Shown here in pieces: positions 46,529-58,517 of a stretch of 64,000 bases of DNA. The number at the start of each line of letters is the position of its first letter. Positions within the stretch are counted from its first letter, which is position 1. Under the pieces are notes generated by a model. It searched no databases. It was given only the letters and a program-made list of their open reading frames with translations, and had not been told where the DNA came from. Both the position numbers and the translations under genes were made by a program. This stretch comes from Symsagittifera roscoffensis (taxonomy: Eukaryota; Xenacoelomorpha; Acoela; Convolutidae), in assembly GCF_963678635.1 (NCBI RefSeq), contig NC_087063.1, positions 64,277,290 to 64,341,289 of the forward strand, written 5' to 3'.

Positions 46529-49237
46529 CTGAGGGCACAGCCAATCAATTGACTCAATAGCACCTCACTCGCTGTTGTTTTTCAGTTGAACTTGGAAAGT
46601 AAACAAATTAATCAATTCTAGTTGTGAGAACAGCAAGACTCAGAATCCTGAGATCTCTGAGCTCAAGTACCAGTACTACATTATAAATCATAGTGTTAGG
46701 TATAAGTAACAGGTTATAACAAAAGGGGTCGGGTCTGGGGTTGATTTGAGCCTGGGTTGCTTCTAATGCTGCTGTAGTTGTTGTAACTTTGACAATTTTC
46801 GTGTTAGATCTTCCAAACTAGCAAGGAGGCTTATAGGGAAGTCTTATGCAGTCTTTTAGGATCTGGAATTGGATCCAAAACTCAGCAGTTTAGCCCCGCT
46901 AAGCTCTGGGTAAAATTGGGAGAATTTCAGGACGTCAACAAATACTGCATTGCTGTATTCGGAAAAATAACTAACCCGGCTAGGAAAACGGGTAGAAAAA
47001 CAACCGAAGGCGGCTTTTGATAACTGAAAACTTAGTACCAACCGTTATTGTAAAATGTTTAATCAAACGTCAAGTTGTATTAGCCAAACTTTCTCAACTT
47101 GATGAAGATTGTTAAAGTTATTGTCCGGGAAGTCATAAATACGTCAAAACTTAACGAATCAATTGATTTGATTGAAAATTTGGGTGTTTATTTTGCTTTT
47201 GTTCAGTTCGCGGACTTTATCGCAACCAAGTAATTCTTATCGTTCCTGGTAATCTAGCGCCCGATATTGAAGAATTTTTGCACCGGTCGAGAAAGTTGAA
47301 ATTGCAAATTGAGAGAAAAGAGCCTCCCAATTAAGCACGATCATCAATCAGCCAGGAATAAATATTGGTACCAAAAGAGTGAAAGTAACGAAGCATTCAG
47401 ACATGTATTTGTCGGGAATTTTCGAAATATTGTTCCAAGTTCGAAGGGTATTTATTTGAAATACTATAAATCGCTCGAATAGGCACGGCTTATTTCGCTG
47501 TCGGGAGGGTGGAAATACGGACATAAACAGCTAGCTGGTCAATAAATAATCGAAGGTAACTTAAGGTGAAAGCAGGTATGAAAATAAAGGAGTTGTAAAT
47601 AGGTTCGAAGGCGGTGTCCCTCAAATGTAATTTCGACCACAAGGCAATGAGACACTGAAAGGACTTAATGAACAAAAACAAAGTCGAAGACAGAGTAAAT
47701 TAAACGAGTATTTTCTCGGGGTTTAAGCTTCCACTTTAAAGGTACAAAAATGGGCAGAGTATATTAATATCAACACAAAGTCAACGATAGGCTCTACAGC
47801 AAACAGGTGTTGTGTCCGTTTATATGGCATTAAGAGCCATTTTTAAATGACTAGTCATGGTAAAGTGCTTGTTTAACGGTCGTGATGTCCTTCCCTTGAC
47901 AATTCCCAAAATAAAGCTCTAGCCAGTTTTAAACCAGATTTGGACATTTTTAGGGCACGAGTTTTCCTTTGAAGTCTATGGATTACATATAAACGGTTTG
48001 TACAAGTCTTAATTTTAATGCAACAAAGTAAAACTGGTCTAAGCAAAATCAGATTCGAATAATCCAATGGGTTTCAGCAGGTAGCAAGGTTGATACTTTT
48101 TATCGACTTATTTAAGGGCGAATTTTGGGCTGCAGGCTTTAAGACAGATAAGCTAGGGGAAAAATCAAACGCAACCTTATTACCTAATCAAAAACTGATT
48201 AAAAATGCCAGACTAGAAAATCTAAGCTATGCTATGTTCCAGTTGAAATTTGTCCGCCTTGTCAAATTAGTAGCAATTGGTATGTAAATTGACATCAATA
48301 AACTTTATAACCAGGTATTCTTTGGATAAAATCTAACGACCCATTGGTAAGCTGAATTAAACTCATGGATGAAACTTAAAATAAAGAAACGAGATATAAG
48401 AATATACAAATGTTCAAAGACTATATCAAACTACTAATGTTTAATTGGGGAAATGCTACTCAAAAAGATAAGCGCTTAAGATGAATTTTTAATGAAAAGA
48501 TTTCTTCTTATTGGAAACTTTCTTCACTGAATTGAATGGTAAACAATTTAAATATAAAAGAGCCATAAAATGCTGGTAAAAACAAGTGTCGCTGAAATCA
48601 TTCAAGACGGCGATTATTTTCCAATTTTTCAATTCCTTCGTTTTGCTTCTTTTGTTGAAGATGTGTGCAGTATGTATTATGTTTCCAAATGTAGGTATCC
48701 CCCCAGTTATAGTTCAGTTATGTTGACCATCAGCGATGAAAAACAAACAAAGTGACACAACTGCACGCGTTCTGGAGATCCATTCAGCCTCTTAATTCTT
48801 TTCTTTTTTATTGTCATTTATTGATTTTGTTTTTTTAACAGTTTTTATTGTCGCGCGAGAATTGTATAATTTGTAACTGACACATATTGTGGAGAAGTCG
48901 CCACGGGCACGTATGGTCGACGAACAAGCACAAATAACTTAGTCTATCTATCACTTCAATAAAATCTGATAAATTACGGTTATTTCTGTTAATGCAATTT
49001 CATAGACGGTTGATGGCTATAAGAAAAAAATCGACAGTAAATTCAAAGACCGATAAGGCAAAAATTTTCTGAAGATGATACAGAATCGCCGTGAACAAAT
49101 CGAACGATGGTGCAAACATTAACAGAGTGAGGTCAAAGTCAAAATGGGGATTATGAAAACCCTAGAATTCTTAGATTGCGATAACGCTATAGGATAATAA
49201 AAGGAAAAATAATAACAAAGTGAAATGAATAGACAGC
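46529..49237. other. Non-coding, single-copy-looking stretch
   Basis: I see no repeats and no gene I can support. Short plus frames at 48090-48287 (no ATG) and 48570-48755 (ATG, unrecognised) are probably chance. Confidence 0.45.
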
Positions 49238-49407
49238 TTATTTAAACGGACAACTATCAAGAGTTTCGGTTTGTATTGAAGTTGGACTGGGAGTTAATGG
49301 CTCCTGTTTGGACTCTGTGGCTATCCCAGTTTGACTCGCTGGGCAGATTTTGATTGGAATTAGGGTACAGGGAGGGCAAATGGCCCAGCTGCGCAGGGGG
49401 TGCTCGT
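49238..49407 (-). CDS. Candidate terminal exon, unrecognised
   Basis: An excellent acceptor (TTCTATCTAATAG at 49408 and above, with a pyrimidine tract and a CTAAT-like branch site) opens a GC-rich block. Two frames remain open to nearby stops. One enters in phase 1 and ends at 49238 (EHPLRSWAICPPCTLIPIK, then a Ser/Thr/Pro/Glu tail). The other enters in phase 2 and ends at 49257 (LGHLPSLYPNSNQNLPSESN, then an Asn/Ser-rich tail). The first would be phase-compatible with the donor at 58517. No polyadenylation signal close to consensus is seen. The longer open frame up to 49630 crosses the acceptor and lacks an ATG, so I do not use it. Confidence 0.32.
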
Positions 49408-51932
49408 CTATTAGATAGAAGCCAGAGCAGACAACCGAACAAAATTCAGGCCGAAATATTTGAATACACGCAGGGGTTGACAAGATGAACTGAATATTGA
49501 AAAAAACGGCAAAAATTTCGAGTCGTTGGAAAAAAAATGGGTAATCCAATTTTAATGGAGTAAAAATGGAAATTAAATTTTTTTTCACGAAACCAAAACT
49601 TTTGGGGACGTTCGGTTGATTTTTATTCAATTTTGGAATGCAGGTTTTATATCTTTCGGCCAGCGGTGCTGTTGGTTTGGGCGTCAGGTGTCAGATTCAC
49701 GGTGAAACATATTCCGTTCTGGAGGCTACAATAAGGAAATGAGTGGCGTGAATTTGACTAATAATATCCAATTTTTGTTGTACCTTTTCTTACCCCACGC
49801 TAATTTACTCTCTCTTCAGATATGTACAAGTTTCACTAACCACAGCAGTTAATAACGAACTGGTTTGATAACTTCCGCAAAATGAACTATAAATTTTTGT
49901 AATAAGAAAACTTCTAGAGTTCGCGAAGTTTGAATATTAAAATTAGCAATCGGTTATAGTGTTTTGGCAGGTGGACATAAATTTTGTCCGGGTGATTAAT
50001 AACACCAGTATCAGCCGGTGACTGGCAAAAACATGTCTGGCTTATTGAATGGGTGCAAAGTAGCTAATTTGTACATGAAATGGAAAAAAATAAGCCCAAA
50101 ATGTGTGAAGGAAATGTCTCGGATGTTTGGGCAGATGCTACGCAACGAAGGCTGAAGATTTATAGGAGGTATGGCCGATCAAGTAAGATTATAAAATATA
50201 TAAAAGATAAAATGAAAATCAGATATTTTACAAAAAATTCACAAAACTAAGCGCTTACTTTTGTAAAACGTTTCGCTGGCTGATTAAAGAACTTCTGCAA
50301 ACTAAACTGCATAAATAACAAAAATGACCGTTGCTCAATTTCGATTTTTGCACAAAATATCAATTTAAAAATTTAAGCCTACTTTTGATGTGGCAAGCAG
50401 AAGTTCACGATTAATCATTTGTAGCGCAGCAGTAGTTTATAACTAAGTGGATAATAAGTATAGTAACTGGGCCCATTAGGGAGGTTAAGGGTGAATTAGG
50501 AAGGAATGGGCTTGGGATGGCGACGGAGTTGTAGGCCGAGTGTTGGTGACACGTAGAGTCAATCGATTGGCTGTTCGGGGCATGTCTTTGATTGCAGCTA
50601 CTGAAGAATCAATTATAACCCTACCATTAAACTGCGAAATACCGCAGATGAAAAGATGACGCCGTTTTCCTAGTAATTTTTCCTCTCATAGACTCATACT
50701 CAAATCGATGATCTAAAAAGTAAAATTAAAACTGCTTTTCCTGCCAACTAGACGTAACTAAGCTACCTGGTTTAAGAGAACAATGAAAAAAAGCTAGTAA
50801 GGTCTAGCTCCGACTCTGGTTAAAACAAGGGGCGGAGCATTTTACAAGCCTCTGAATCCGTCTTCTGGTTTATAGAGTGTTAAAATCGGATGCGCTTCGA
50901 TCTGAAAAATGCAATTAAACCGCGACTCGGAAACTGGACAAATGGCATACTGACCAACATGCTGCAGAAAAAAATACTGCGAATTTAATTCTTGTCTTTC
51001 GTTAGCAAGTCAACCCCTTGCGTTCAAGACTTCTTAATTTGGATCAATCAAATTAACGTTACCCGTGAAAGCAAATTGCGTCGCAAAATCTAGTTACCCC
51101 CCCCCCCCCCCTCGTCTCAGAGAAGCTTTGAGAGGAAAATATGTTAACTTGTGTCCCATAATTGTGTTAAATTTAACTTCAACTGGCTCGCAGCAACTTT
51201 TAAAGTCGGCTTAGAGTCGATGCGACTTGTTGAGCTTTTTATGAGCAATTGGGGTGGCCTTTTTAACCCTTAAATCCCCCTCAAGCGGAACAAAAGGGGA
51301 AGGATTTTGGGTTTTGTTATTAGTTTTGTAAAAAGAACTATCATTAAATTACGCTTAACGATGAAACACTAGGGCAGTAAATTGCACCATTTTACGGATC
51401 AAATTTGGGTTATAAGTTTTATCAGTGGTTGTTAGATTTTAGTTGCCTTGAAACATTTTTCCAAAAATATTAAAGTTATGCTCTCTTAGAATAGTTAGTT
51501 ATTCACCCCAAGCTTACGACAGACATGCCAATAAACCCATGCTTCTGTATCGACAGACATACTGAGTTCTAAGAAACGTAAATTAGCCAATCAGAAATGA
51601 ATTTTCGAAAAGCTCCGCCAGGTTACTGGGACATAAAATCATTCACATTCTGCTATTTTTGTTTTCAGTTTTCACCACAAAACCCGGAAAGTTCCAGACA
51701 ATTGAGAGTTTCTACCAACCGTTCTATTTAATATTCCAATAGCCATCTTTAAACCTAGCAATTAGAAAGCAAAAAAAAATGACTAGGAAAAACTATGACT
51801 GACGGATTTTTTCAACAAAAAAATCTCAGCGTTCTTTATGATTGACCCACCTTGAAAAAAGCTGAAGAAACGCGTTTTTTTCATAGCTTTAACAATTATC
51901 GTGAGGAAATTCATTTTTGATGTTATTGGAGT
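49408..51932. other. Non-coding, partly single-copy-looking stretch
   Basis: I see no gene. A run of about 15 Cs lies near 51096-51110. The part at 50460-50640 is locally less AT-rich. Confidence 0.5.
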
Positions 51933-52927
51933 GTTCTTGATCCAACTTTTGAAGAACGCTAGGAATATATATGTTCGGGGTGTTTTTTAGACGAGTGTGC
52001 TCACCACTATAAAATCTTGCCATGAACCTGACTAAACTGCTTGTTTTTTATTTTTTCTATAAATTTTACCCCGCATTACAAAACCGTTCAAAATTGAATT
52101 GATCCAGCAAATTGGTTTTAATAATTCCATACACGACTGAAATTGAAACACTTAATATTTAATATGGTCAGTCTAAAATTCGTTGTTTTGCCACGAATAC
52201 ACAGTAAGTTATCTAACTCAGATCTGAAAAAATCTGTTTCAGATCTAATTTCAGAGCTGAAATTTTGCTTTCCTTGGCTATTTCATATTTAAAAAAATCA
52301 ATCAGTTAAACACCGTTTCTGCTACTTTTCTGTTTTTTATAACTTCTGCTAGCTGCTAGCAGTTACTCACCAAAGTCTCCAATCGAACACTGCTGAAATA
52401 CATTTTTCAAAGCACGAGACAAGCATCGGAAACGCATAAATAGCGTAGGAAAATCAAAATTTTGAACTGTCGTTTAATAATTTTTGAAAACTTTTAAGAA
52501 CAGTTCAAAAAAAGTTTGATTAGAAAAACAAACTGTTTGTAAATGTATTTGGAAGTGTTTTGTTACCGTTGATTATTCTAAATGTAATTTTGCATTGCAG
52601 AAACAGCGGAAATGGAAAATTCAATTGTTTTCTCCATATGCATATAATATAATTAAACAGAATTTTCAGATCTAACTTCAGATCTGAATTTTTGTTTTCC
52701 AGGGTTATTTCAGAACTGAAAAAATTTTATTTAAGATTCAAACTTCAGGTATGCTTTTTTCAAATTCTCGTCAAGATCTGAAATAACGAACTGTTGAAGA
52801 AATAAAGAATTTCTTGTAGAGAAAATACGCTGGGCTACGGGCAATACTTAATTTACCAAAAACTATTCGAGTTTATTTTAGTGGCAGTGGGAACAGTCAT
52901 GCTTTTGCCCTGATATGAGCAATCTTG
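51933..52927 (+). mobile_element. Helitron-like family B copy with an internal insertion
   Basis: The 5' part (about 51933-52150) carries GAACGCTAGGAATATATATG, TTCGGGGTGTTTTTTAG, ACCCCGCATTACAAAACCG and AAATTGAATTGATCCAGC in family order, close to the nested copy at 29362-29836. The 3' part (about 52840-52927) has AAAAACTATTCGAG, GGCAGTGGGAACAGTC, a hairpin remnant, TGATATGAGCAAT and CTTG (52924-52927) followed by T. Roughly 690 bp of unrelated sequence separates them. Confidence 0.55.
52216..52795. repeat. Cluster of TTCAGATCTGAA-type palindromic motifs
   Basis: Motifs built on the palindrome CAGATCTG recur at 52219, 52238, 52667, 52682 and 52781. A longer direct repeat joins 52236-52285 and 52665-52725: TTCAGATCTAA(T/C)TTCAG, CTGAA(A/T)TTTTG, then TTTCC and TATTTCA. 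The cluster fills the insertion inside the Helitron-like copy and may be the terminal regions of a separate DNA transposon. Confidence 0.45.
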
Positions 52928-53443
52928 TTTCAGTCTTTTATCCATATGATTATGAGCAGACTTTAGCACAATAAAAAGTCAAACCAATGAAATTTTGTTT
53001 TAAGCCTGAAAAAAATTCCGAACTATGCATGAAAATTCAAAAAAAAAAGAACGAATTCAACGCTAAAATGATTTTTTTTCTTATGCGCTAGGTCTGCCAT
53101 GAACCATTTGTGTAATTATTTCGGGACAATATCAAAAGATGTTTAGGTTAGAAGCCGCATAATGATTTCGAAACTTTTTTTTATTAGACTTCAAATATAC
53201 TCTGTATAAAAAGTAATCATTTAACTGGAAGAAATTTATTTTATATATTCATCGTAGAAGGTTGCTGATTTAATTGCTAAACTTATCCAACGTTGTTTTG
53301 AGAGGGCAAGTTGGAGGGGCGCATGTGCAAAATAATGATTTCCACAAAACGAATACATTTTTTGTATGGCTTCAAGCTTTTAGAATGACTTTGAGCATGT
53401 TTTAAACCATCGCTGAAGGTTTGGACGGTCTGCGTACTTGGTG
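52928..53443. other. AT-rich non-coding stretch
   Basis: I see no gene or bounded repeat. Confidence 0.45.
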
Positions 53444-53592
53444 AAATTATTGAGATTTGGTAAAAATGACTTACTTTTGTAATGCGGGTTTGGAAATGCC
53501 AGATTTCCACATCTGCACTAAGTTTTGTATCGCAGTGAACTTTTTCTCGACTAAGCGGAGTAAAAAAACTGTTAATGCTACATGAATTAATT
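53444..53592. repeat. Direct duplication, copy 1
   Basis: About 150 bp nearly identical to 54032-54178, 588 bp apart in the same orientation. A central block of about 60 bases, from CCAGATTTCC to TCGCAGTGAA, is identical. Copy 1 contains the exon candidate at 53475-53550. Confidence 0.8.
53475..53550 (-). CDS. Candidate exon inside the direct duplication
   Basis: Minus strand: acceptor TTTTTTTACTCCGCTTAG (53551-53552) with a good pyrimidine tract, and donor AAAA|GTAAGTCA (intron from 53474). The 76-nt exon enters in phase 2 and leaves in phase 0, coding REKVHCDTKLSADVEIWHF and a short basic tail. A Cys followed 11 residues later by Trp in this setting is loosely like the B and C strands of an Ig fold, but that is too little for an assignment. 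In the second copy the donor is kept and the acceptor AG is gone. Confidence 0.25.
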
Positions 53593-54031
53593 CGAGACAG
53601 CAACAAAAGATTTTGTAGACTTTGTAGTGCAATAAATTGAACCGTATTTTGATAATGTGTCCAAAAATCCGTACTTATTTGGTTTTTGACTGCAGAGTAT
53701 TGTTTCCCTTATTGCAAACAGTTCGAAAAATTTTTGGAATCAACAATATCAAAAAAGTGTAAAAAACATTCCATTCATTATGATTTTTTCAACAATTTAC
53801 ATATTTAAGACTTTTGTGAACAAAACGTTTATGCATCACATTGGTTCATCTGCCTTAGAGAACAAAAATAAGTGCAATTTTACGTTTTTTTATTCCGTAA
53901 GAATTTAAAAAAGCCAGTTTTAAAATTTTTTTAAAAGTGCCCTTTTTATATCCAGTTTGGACAAAGTTTACTTAGATTCTCAGCCAATTTTTGCCAAAGA
54001 CAAGAGCAAATAATCAAAACTACCACCAATA

Positions 54032-54178
54032 AAATTATTGAGACTTGGTAAAAATGACTTACTTTTGTAATGAAGGTTTGAAAATGCCAGATTTCCACAT
54101 CTGCACTAAGTTTTGTATCGCAGTGAAATTTTCTCGAATATACGGAGTAAAAAAACTATTAATGCAACTTGAAACATT
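54032..54178. repeat. Direct duplication, copy 2
   Basis: Matches 53444-53592. It keeps GTAAGTCA on the minus strand. The acceptor region reads CTCCGTATATTCGAG instead of CTCCGCTTAGTCGAG, and one base is lost in the A-run just inside, so the exon equivalent is frameshifted relative to copy 1 and probably unused. Confidence 0.75.
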
Positions 54179-56429
54179 CTCAGCGAGAAAAATGAAATAA
54201 TCAGAGTGAAAACTTTGCTAAACTCGGCTGTTTCTAATTTTCACTCGGGTTGAAAAACTTAGAGCAGATGAGTAAATCTGGAATGTCAAGATACCGAATA
54301 CAATTGTAGTTCATTGGAACCAAATACCGATGCTTTCATAGACGGTATTTATTGTCAGTTGGTGAATGTAATTGTTTTGCTAAAAGTCTAAGTAAAAAAC
54401 GAAGTAAAATATAACAAAAACGCATTTAGCGAGAAAAAACACTAAATTGCGCTTAATTTTTTCCACTATTTAATCCTGGTGATCCCATAACATTACTAAG
54501 AAAATTGAATAAAATTATTGTTTTTTGATTTGTTGATGTACCAGCTGATTGGGTTGTCTCGTACAAGCAATTCACATTTTATCGTTAGAAATAACAGAAA
54601 ACCTATGTTTGCATCATTTCATAGACAAACAATTAGTTTATGGAGAAACCATCATAGATGAACTTTTTCATTCAACATCATCACGTTTTTTTCTATTTTT
54701 AAATAATTAAAAAATTTCTGTCTTAAAATTTTTTAGAAGAGACTAGAGCTCACAAATGATTCCTTACCAAAATTTTTCTTCACAAAAATTTTTTTTTCTT
54801 TTATGATTTTTCTGTATATAGTTTTTCTTAAAAAAAGTTTTAAATCTGAACTATTTAGCATTTGCATCAAAAATGCTATTTTTATTCCAACAAAGTGACG
54901 TTGTCATTTGAATCCGAAAAAAGTTGACACAAAATTAGGACAAAAAGTATAGTACAAGCTTTTCCTCAATTTTTTTCAACATTTAATTGTTGAGTTTAAG
55001 CTAGTTTAGAGTTTTTTACTGCGTTTGAAGTGAATCATGAAGTCGATTTTATTCTAAAATATCCCTAGGATCTTTGAAAGTTTTTTTCCACAAATTCAAT
55101 TTAGAAACTATTTATGATTCAAAGTTTTTTTTTTTTGAAAATTTTATTGGACTAAAATTTACATCCTTTGAGTCTCTTTATCTAGTGATCAGCATACTTG
55201 TACAAAATTTTCAACATCGGAAATGAATCCGCGCTACGTAAATTTTAACCGTTCATACGTCTTTATCTTTTGATATGATTTTCACTTAAACTATGGGGCG
55301 AATAATTCAGTTTTTTGTTTTAAAAGACGTGTAAAACCTCAAAAATTTTTGTTATCTCAAAAATTTCTTTTATGGGCGTAATTTTATTAGAATTTAACCA
55401 AAATATTTTTTAAACACGAAAAATTTTTTGCTCAAGTTTCTATAAAAGATATACTTTTGAAATCTACCTCTGTTCTTTGAGAGTGCAAGCGAACGGTTTT
55501 GAAAAAAAACTGAAAATTTTTTTCTTCAAAAATTCGACGAATTAAAAAGTTCGGTTTAATTGACCTCTAAAATCAAAAGTAGCTCAGACACAAACTTTTT
55601 GATTAAATGAGCAATCCCCGAAATGACCAATCAAAACTATCTTCTCAGCATAAACAGTTTATTTCATTTGCCTGTGTACAACGTAGCAAATTGGCAAATT
55701 ATCTTGTTTGATGCAATGAGCTGTTTTATGAATTATCAGTCTCAAGTTAAAGTTTAAATCGCTGCGTTTTTTCTTTTGTACAACAGTGTTTAAAATAGTC
55801 TCTAAAACTTAATCAAAAAACTATGCGCGGCTCAGTCCTAGCATTTCCAAAAAAAATCTTTTAGAAAATACCCTGAACAAGCGTTGGTTTATAAAATATT
55901 GAACTATCCGCTAATAGCGTTAGCATCGCTTTAGACATAATAAATGACTGAAGCACACCTTGATTGGATTTGAGAAATGAAGAAAATTCTGAAATATTCC
56001 GTTAACTTATTCAAAACTCTGCATATCAAAAAACAAATGGCGTAATAATGAAAAAATCTGAAATCAACATTATTGTTTTTTGTTTGAAGACAAAGAGTTA
56101 AACTCGAAAAAAATCGAAATTAAAGAATTTTTAGTGGTGAGGTTCACTTTTTTCTATTTAATTTCACGCCCTAGATACCTTTTCCGCAAATGAAATGTTT
56201 GATAAATTCTGTTAGCTTAGCGTTTTCGATTGCACAATGAAAAATTGCATACTAGAAATGATATGATATTCAACAATCAAAAGACCAAAACATTGATGAA
56301 AATAAAGAAATCCATAATGTTCAGTAGCTAAAAAATTACCCATGTTAATTTGAGATATTTTTCAATACACTAACTAAAAAAAACTGTTAAAACTCGAAAA
56401 TTGTTTTTTGAATATTACAACAAATGAAT

Positions 56430-56432
<3 letters not shown>
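54179..56432. other. Very AT-rich non-coding stretch
   Basis: I see no gene or bounded element. Among the most AT-rich parts of the window. Confidence 0.55.
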
Positions 56433-56493
<61 letters not shown>

Positions 56494-56500
56494 TATATAT
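56433..56500. repeat. (AT)n microsatellite
   Basis: About 33 AT dinucleotides with a single interrupting A near 56490. Translating it gives the spurious (Ile-Tyr)n frame seen on the minus strand. Confidence 0.97.
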
Positions 56501-57481
56501 GAATGTGCGTGTGGCCGATTTCAGCTCAGCAATATAATCCCAACTTCTATCAGTAGTATCATTTTTGAAATCATTCAAAAAGACTTTTCTGCTTTATTCT
56601 TTCAAGATGCCATTCACTTTCAAAATTACAGTGTGTAATGATTGTGATCCTAACAAAATATACACAATTTCAGCAAGCTAACGAGTCTCATTTTTAAGTC
56701 ATTCGGCAAGCAGCTGAGCTTCTTGCCAATTATTGGTCGCTTGCTTAAAAATAGGTTTAAATAACATGATGTTTGAACAAAAAGGAAATCTGGTGCTATC
56801 AGACAGTATTTCTACCTGTACTAAGCCACCATACAAAAAGTTGCGCCATTTGAGCAGTTTCTGCATAAATTTTGATCCTGAATTTTTTGTGCAGTTAACA
56901 TTATTTAAACAGTAGGTTACTTTCCAACAGAGTAGTTTTATCAAAAAATTACATGTCTAAGCATTATAATTGAAAAATTTACTTCTTTCGATAACGCGTA
57001 GATATAAGAAAACATAGATATGGAAAAAAAACTGACCATATTTACAGATATTTATAATACAAAACAATTCAATTGTTGAACAATGTCGTGATCACTTTCC
57101 CAAAAAAATATGAAAAACACTCAAAAACTTGAAAATATGAATTACTAAAGCGTAAAATGTCTATCAAAAATTTTAAGGCAATTATGGAAAACTTATCGAG
57201 TGTTTTTCCCCATCATGTAACAATTAGTTGCAAACTATTTTGAAAATTTACCTCAGGGGAGAAATCATCCTCTGAGGTAAATTTTAGAAAAAAACAAACC
57301 GAGAGCTGTTCAAGTTAAACAAAAGATGCCAGCACCGTTAATTTGCATCAAAAAGGAATTAAGAAATAAAAAAAAGCTTTTTTTTTCTTTTTGTGTAGGA
57401 TTTGAGAGCAGCGGTGTTGTACATCAAGTTAACGCAAACTAATCATGGCGAAATTCAGAGACAAAAACTCAACTACACATT
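56501..57481. other. AT-rich non-coding stretch
   Basis: I see no gene. A 17-bp inverted repeat, AATTTACCTCAGGGGAG with CTCTGAGGTAAATTTT, at 57245-57286 is a small hairpin. Confidence 0.45.
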
Positions 57482-57890
57482 AATTACCCCACCCCCCCCC
57501 CCCCCCCCTCGGGAATTCGACTCCTTGCCGACCCCCACATCAGTTTTAATTACCCCCCCCTCAGGGATTCGACTCCTTGCCGACCCAAAGGGTCCCCCCT
57601 TTGGTACGTTTTAAGAAATTTATGTTTGGCCGACCGACCCTAAGCCTTTTCTAAAGGCGCCTTTGGCACCAATATATACTAACTTTGAGGGGGGATCGCG
57701 CGCCGAAAAAACGCGATTTCTTGATCAGCATTTTTCAAAAAGTGTCTCAAAACGCTTTTTTCACAAATTTTCCTGCGGCGCGTTTTTATAGTGTTTCAGG
57801 AAAGCTCAACAAATCATTTTGGTGTGACGCAAAAAAAAGTCGACAAAATTTTCATTTTTTTTTTGAAAATCTAAACCCCCCCTCCCTCGA
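57482..57890 (-). mobile_element. hAT-type MITE, 5' truncated, with duplicated end
   Basis: On the minus strand it runs from the TTTCTCGAGGGAGG block, through GCGCCGCAGG, CGGCGCGCGATCC and the hairpin region GGTGCCAAAGGCGCC, to the 3' C/G-rich end. Near that end a segment of about 55 bp (GTCGGCAAGGAGTCGAAT and its G-run) is present twice in tandem (57488-57542 and 57543-57590). The terminal CAGGGGCGG is missing on both sides. Confidence 0.65.
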
Positions 57891-58517
57891 GAAATGTATA
57901 TAATATTAAGTTTCGATTGTAGCAGGCAATATATACTTTTCTGGGAATTTAAATTTTACAGATCTGAAAATGGTTTATCGGCAACAATAAGTAGTAATTC
58001 AGCTAGTAGTTTTCTTGGCTTTAATTTTTCGAGGCCGAAACATTTACAATTTTAAGGAGACAGATTTTATATATAAAATTATAGCAAGATTAACTGGTTG
58101 TTTGTAATTGTACCAAATTTCTACTGCCATTGAATGCCTGGGCTCAACATAAAACCCATTTTAGAGTTATTCTATAAATTTAACTGCCCTATTTATTCGA
58201 AAAACTTTTAATTTTTTTCCTTTTTTGTTTGCACGGATGGCTGACTTGGATAGAAAGAGTGTTTAAAAATATTTTTTTAATAAAACTTGTTATTTGAGAA
58301 AAAAAGGAAAACTTTCTTGTTTGTATGGAGTTCAACGCTATATCAGTTTGTAGCCCCATCAGTTTTTGTAGTGTGCATAAAACCAGGCCATTACTTTAAA
58401 CTTCCTAAAGTATAACTCATTTTAATGTTTTTAGGGATGATTGATGAACTTTATAGTAACTATATATTGAAGATGAAAATCTGCTATCACAAGCTATGAA
58501 GAGCTTCAATTACTCAC
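57891..58517. other. AT-rich non-coding stretch
   Basis: I see no gene; it would be intron if the exon to the right is real. Confidence 0.45.

Noticed and set aside
49408-49630. Upstream part of a 130-codon minus frame
   Set aside because: It lacks an ATG, becomes AT-driven, and a strong splice acceptor at 49408 better explains the coding-like part below it.
56387-56578. Frame with a long Ile-Tyr repeat
   Set aside because: Pure translation of the (AT)n microsatellite.
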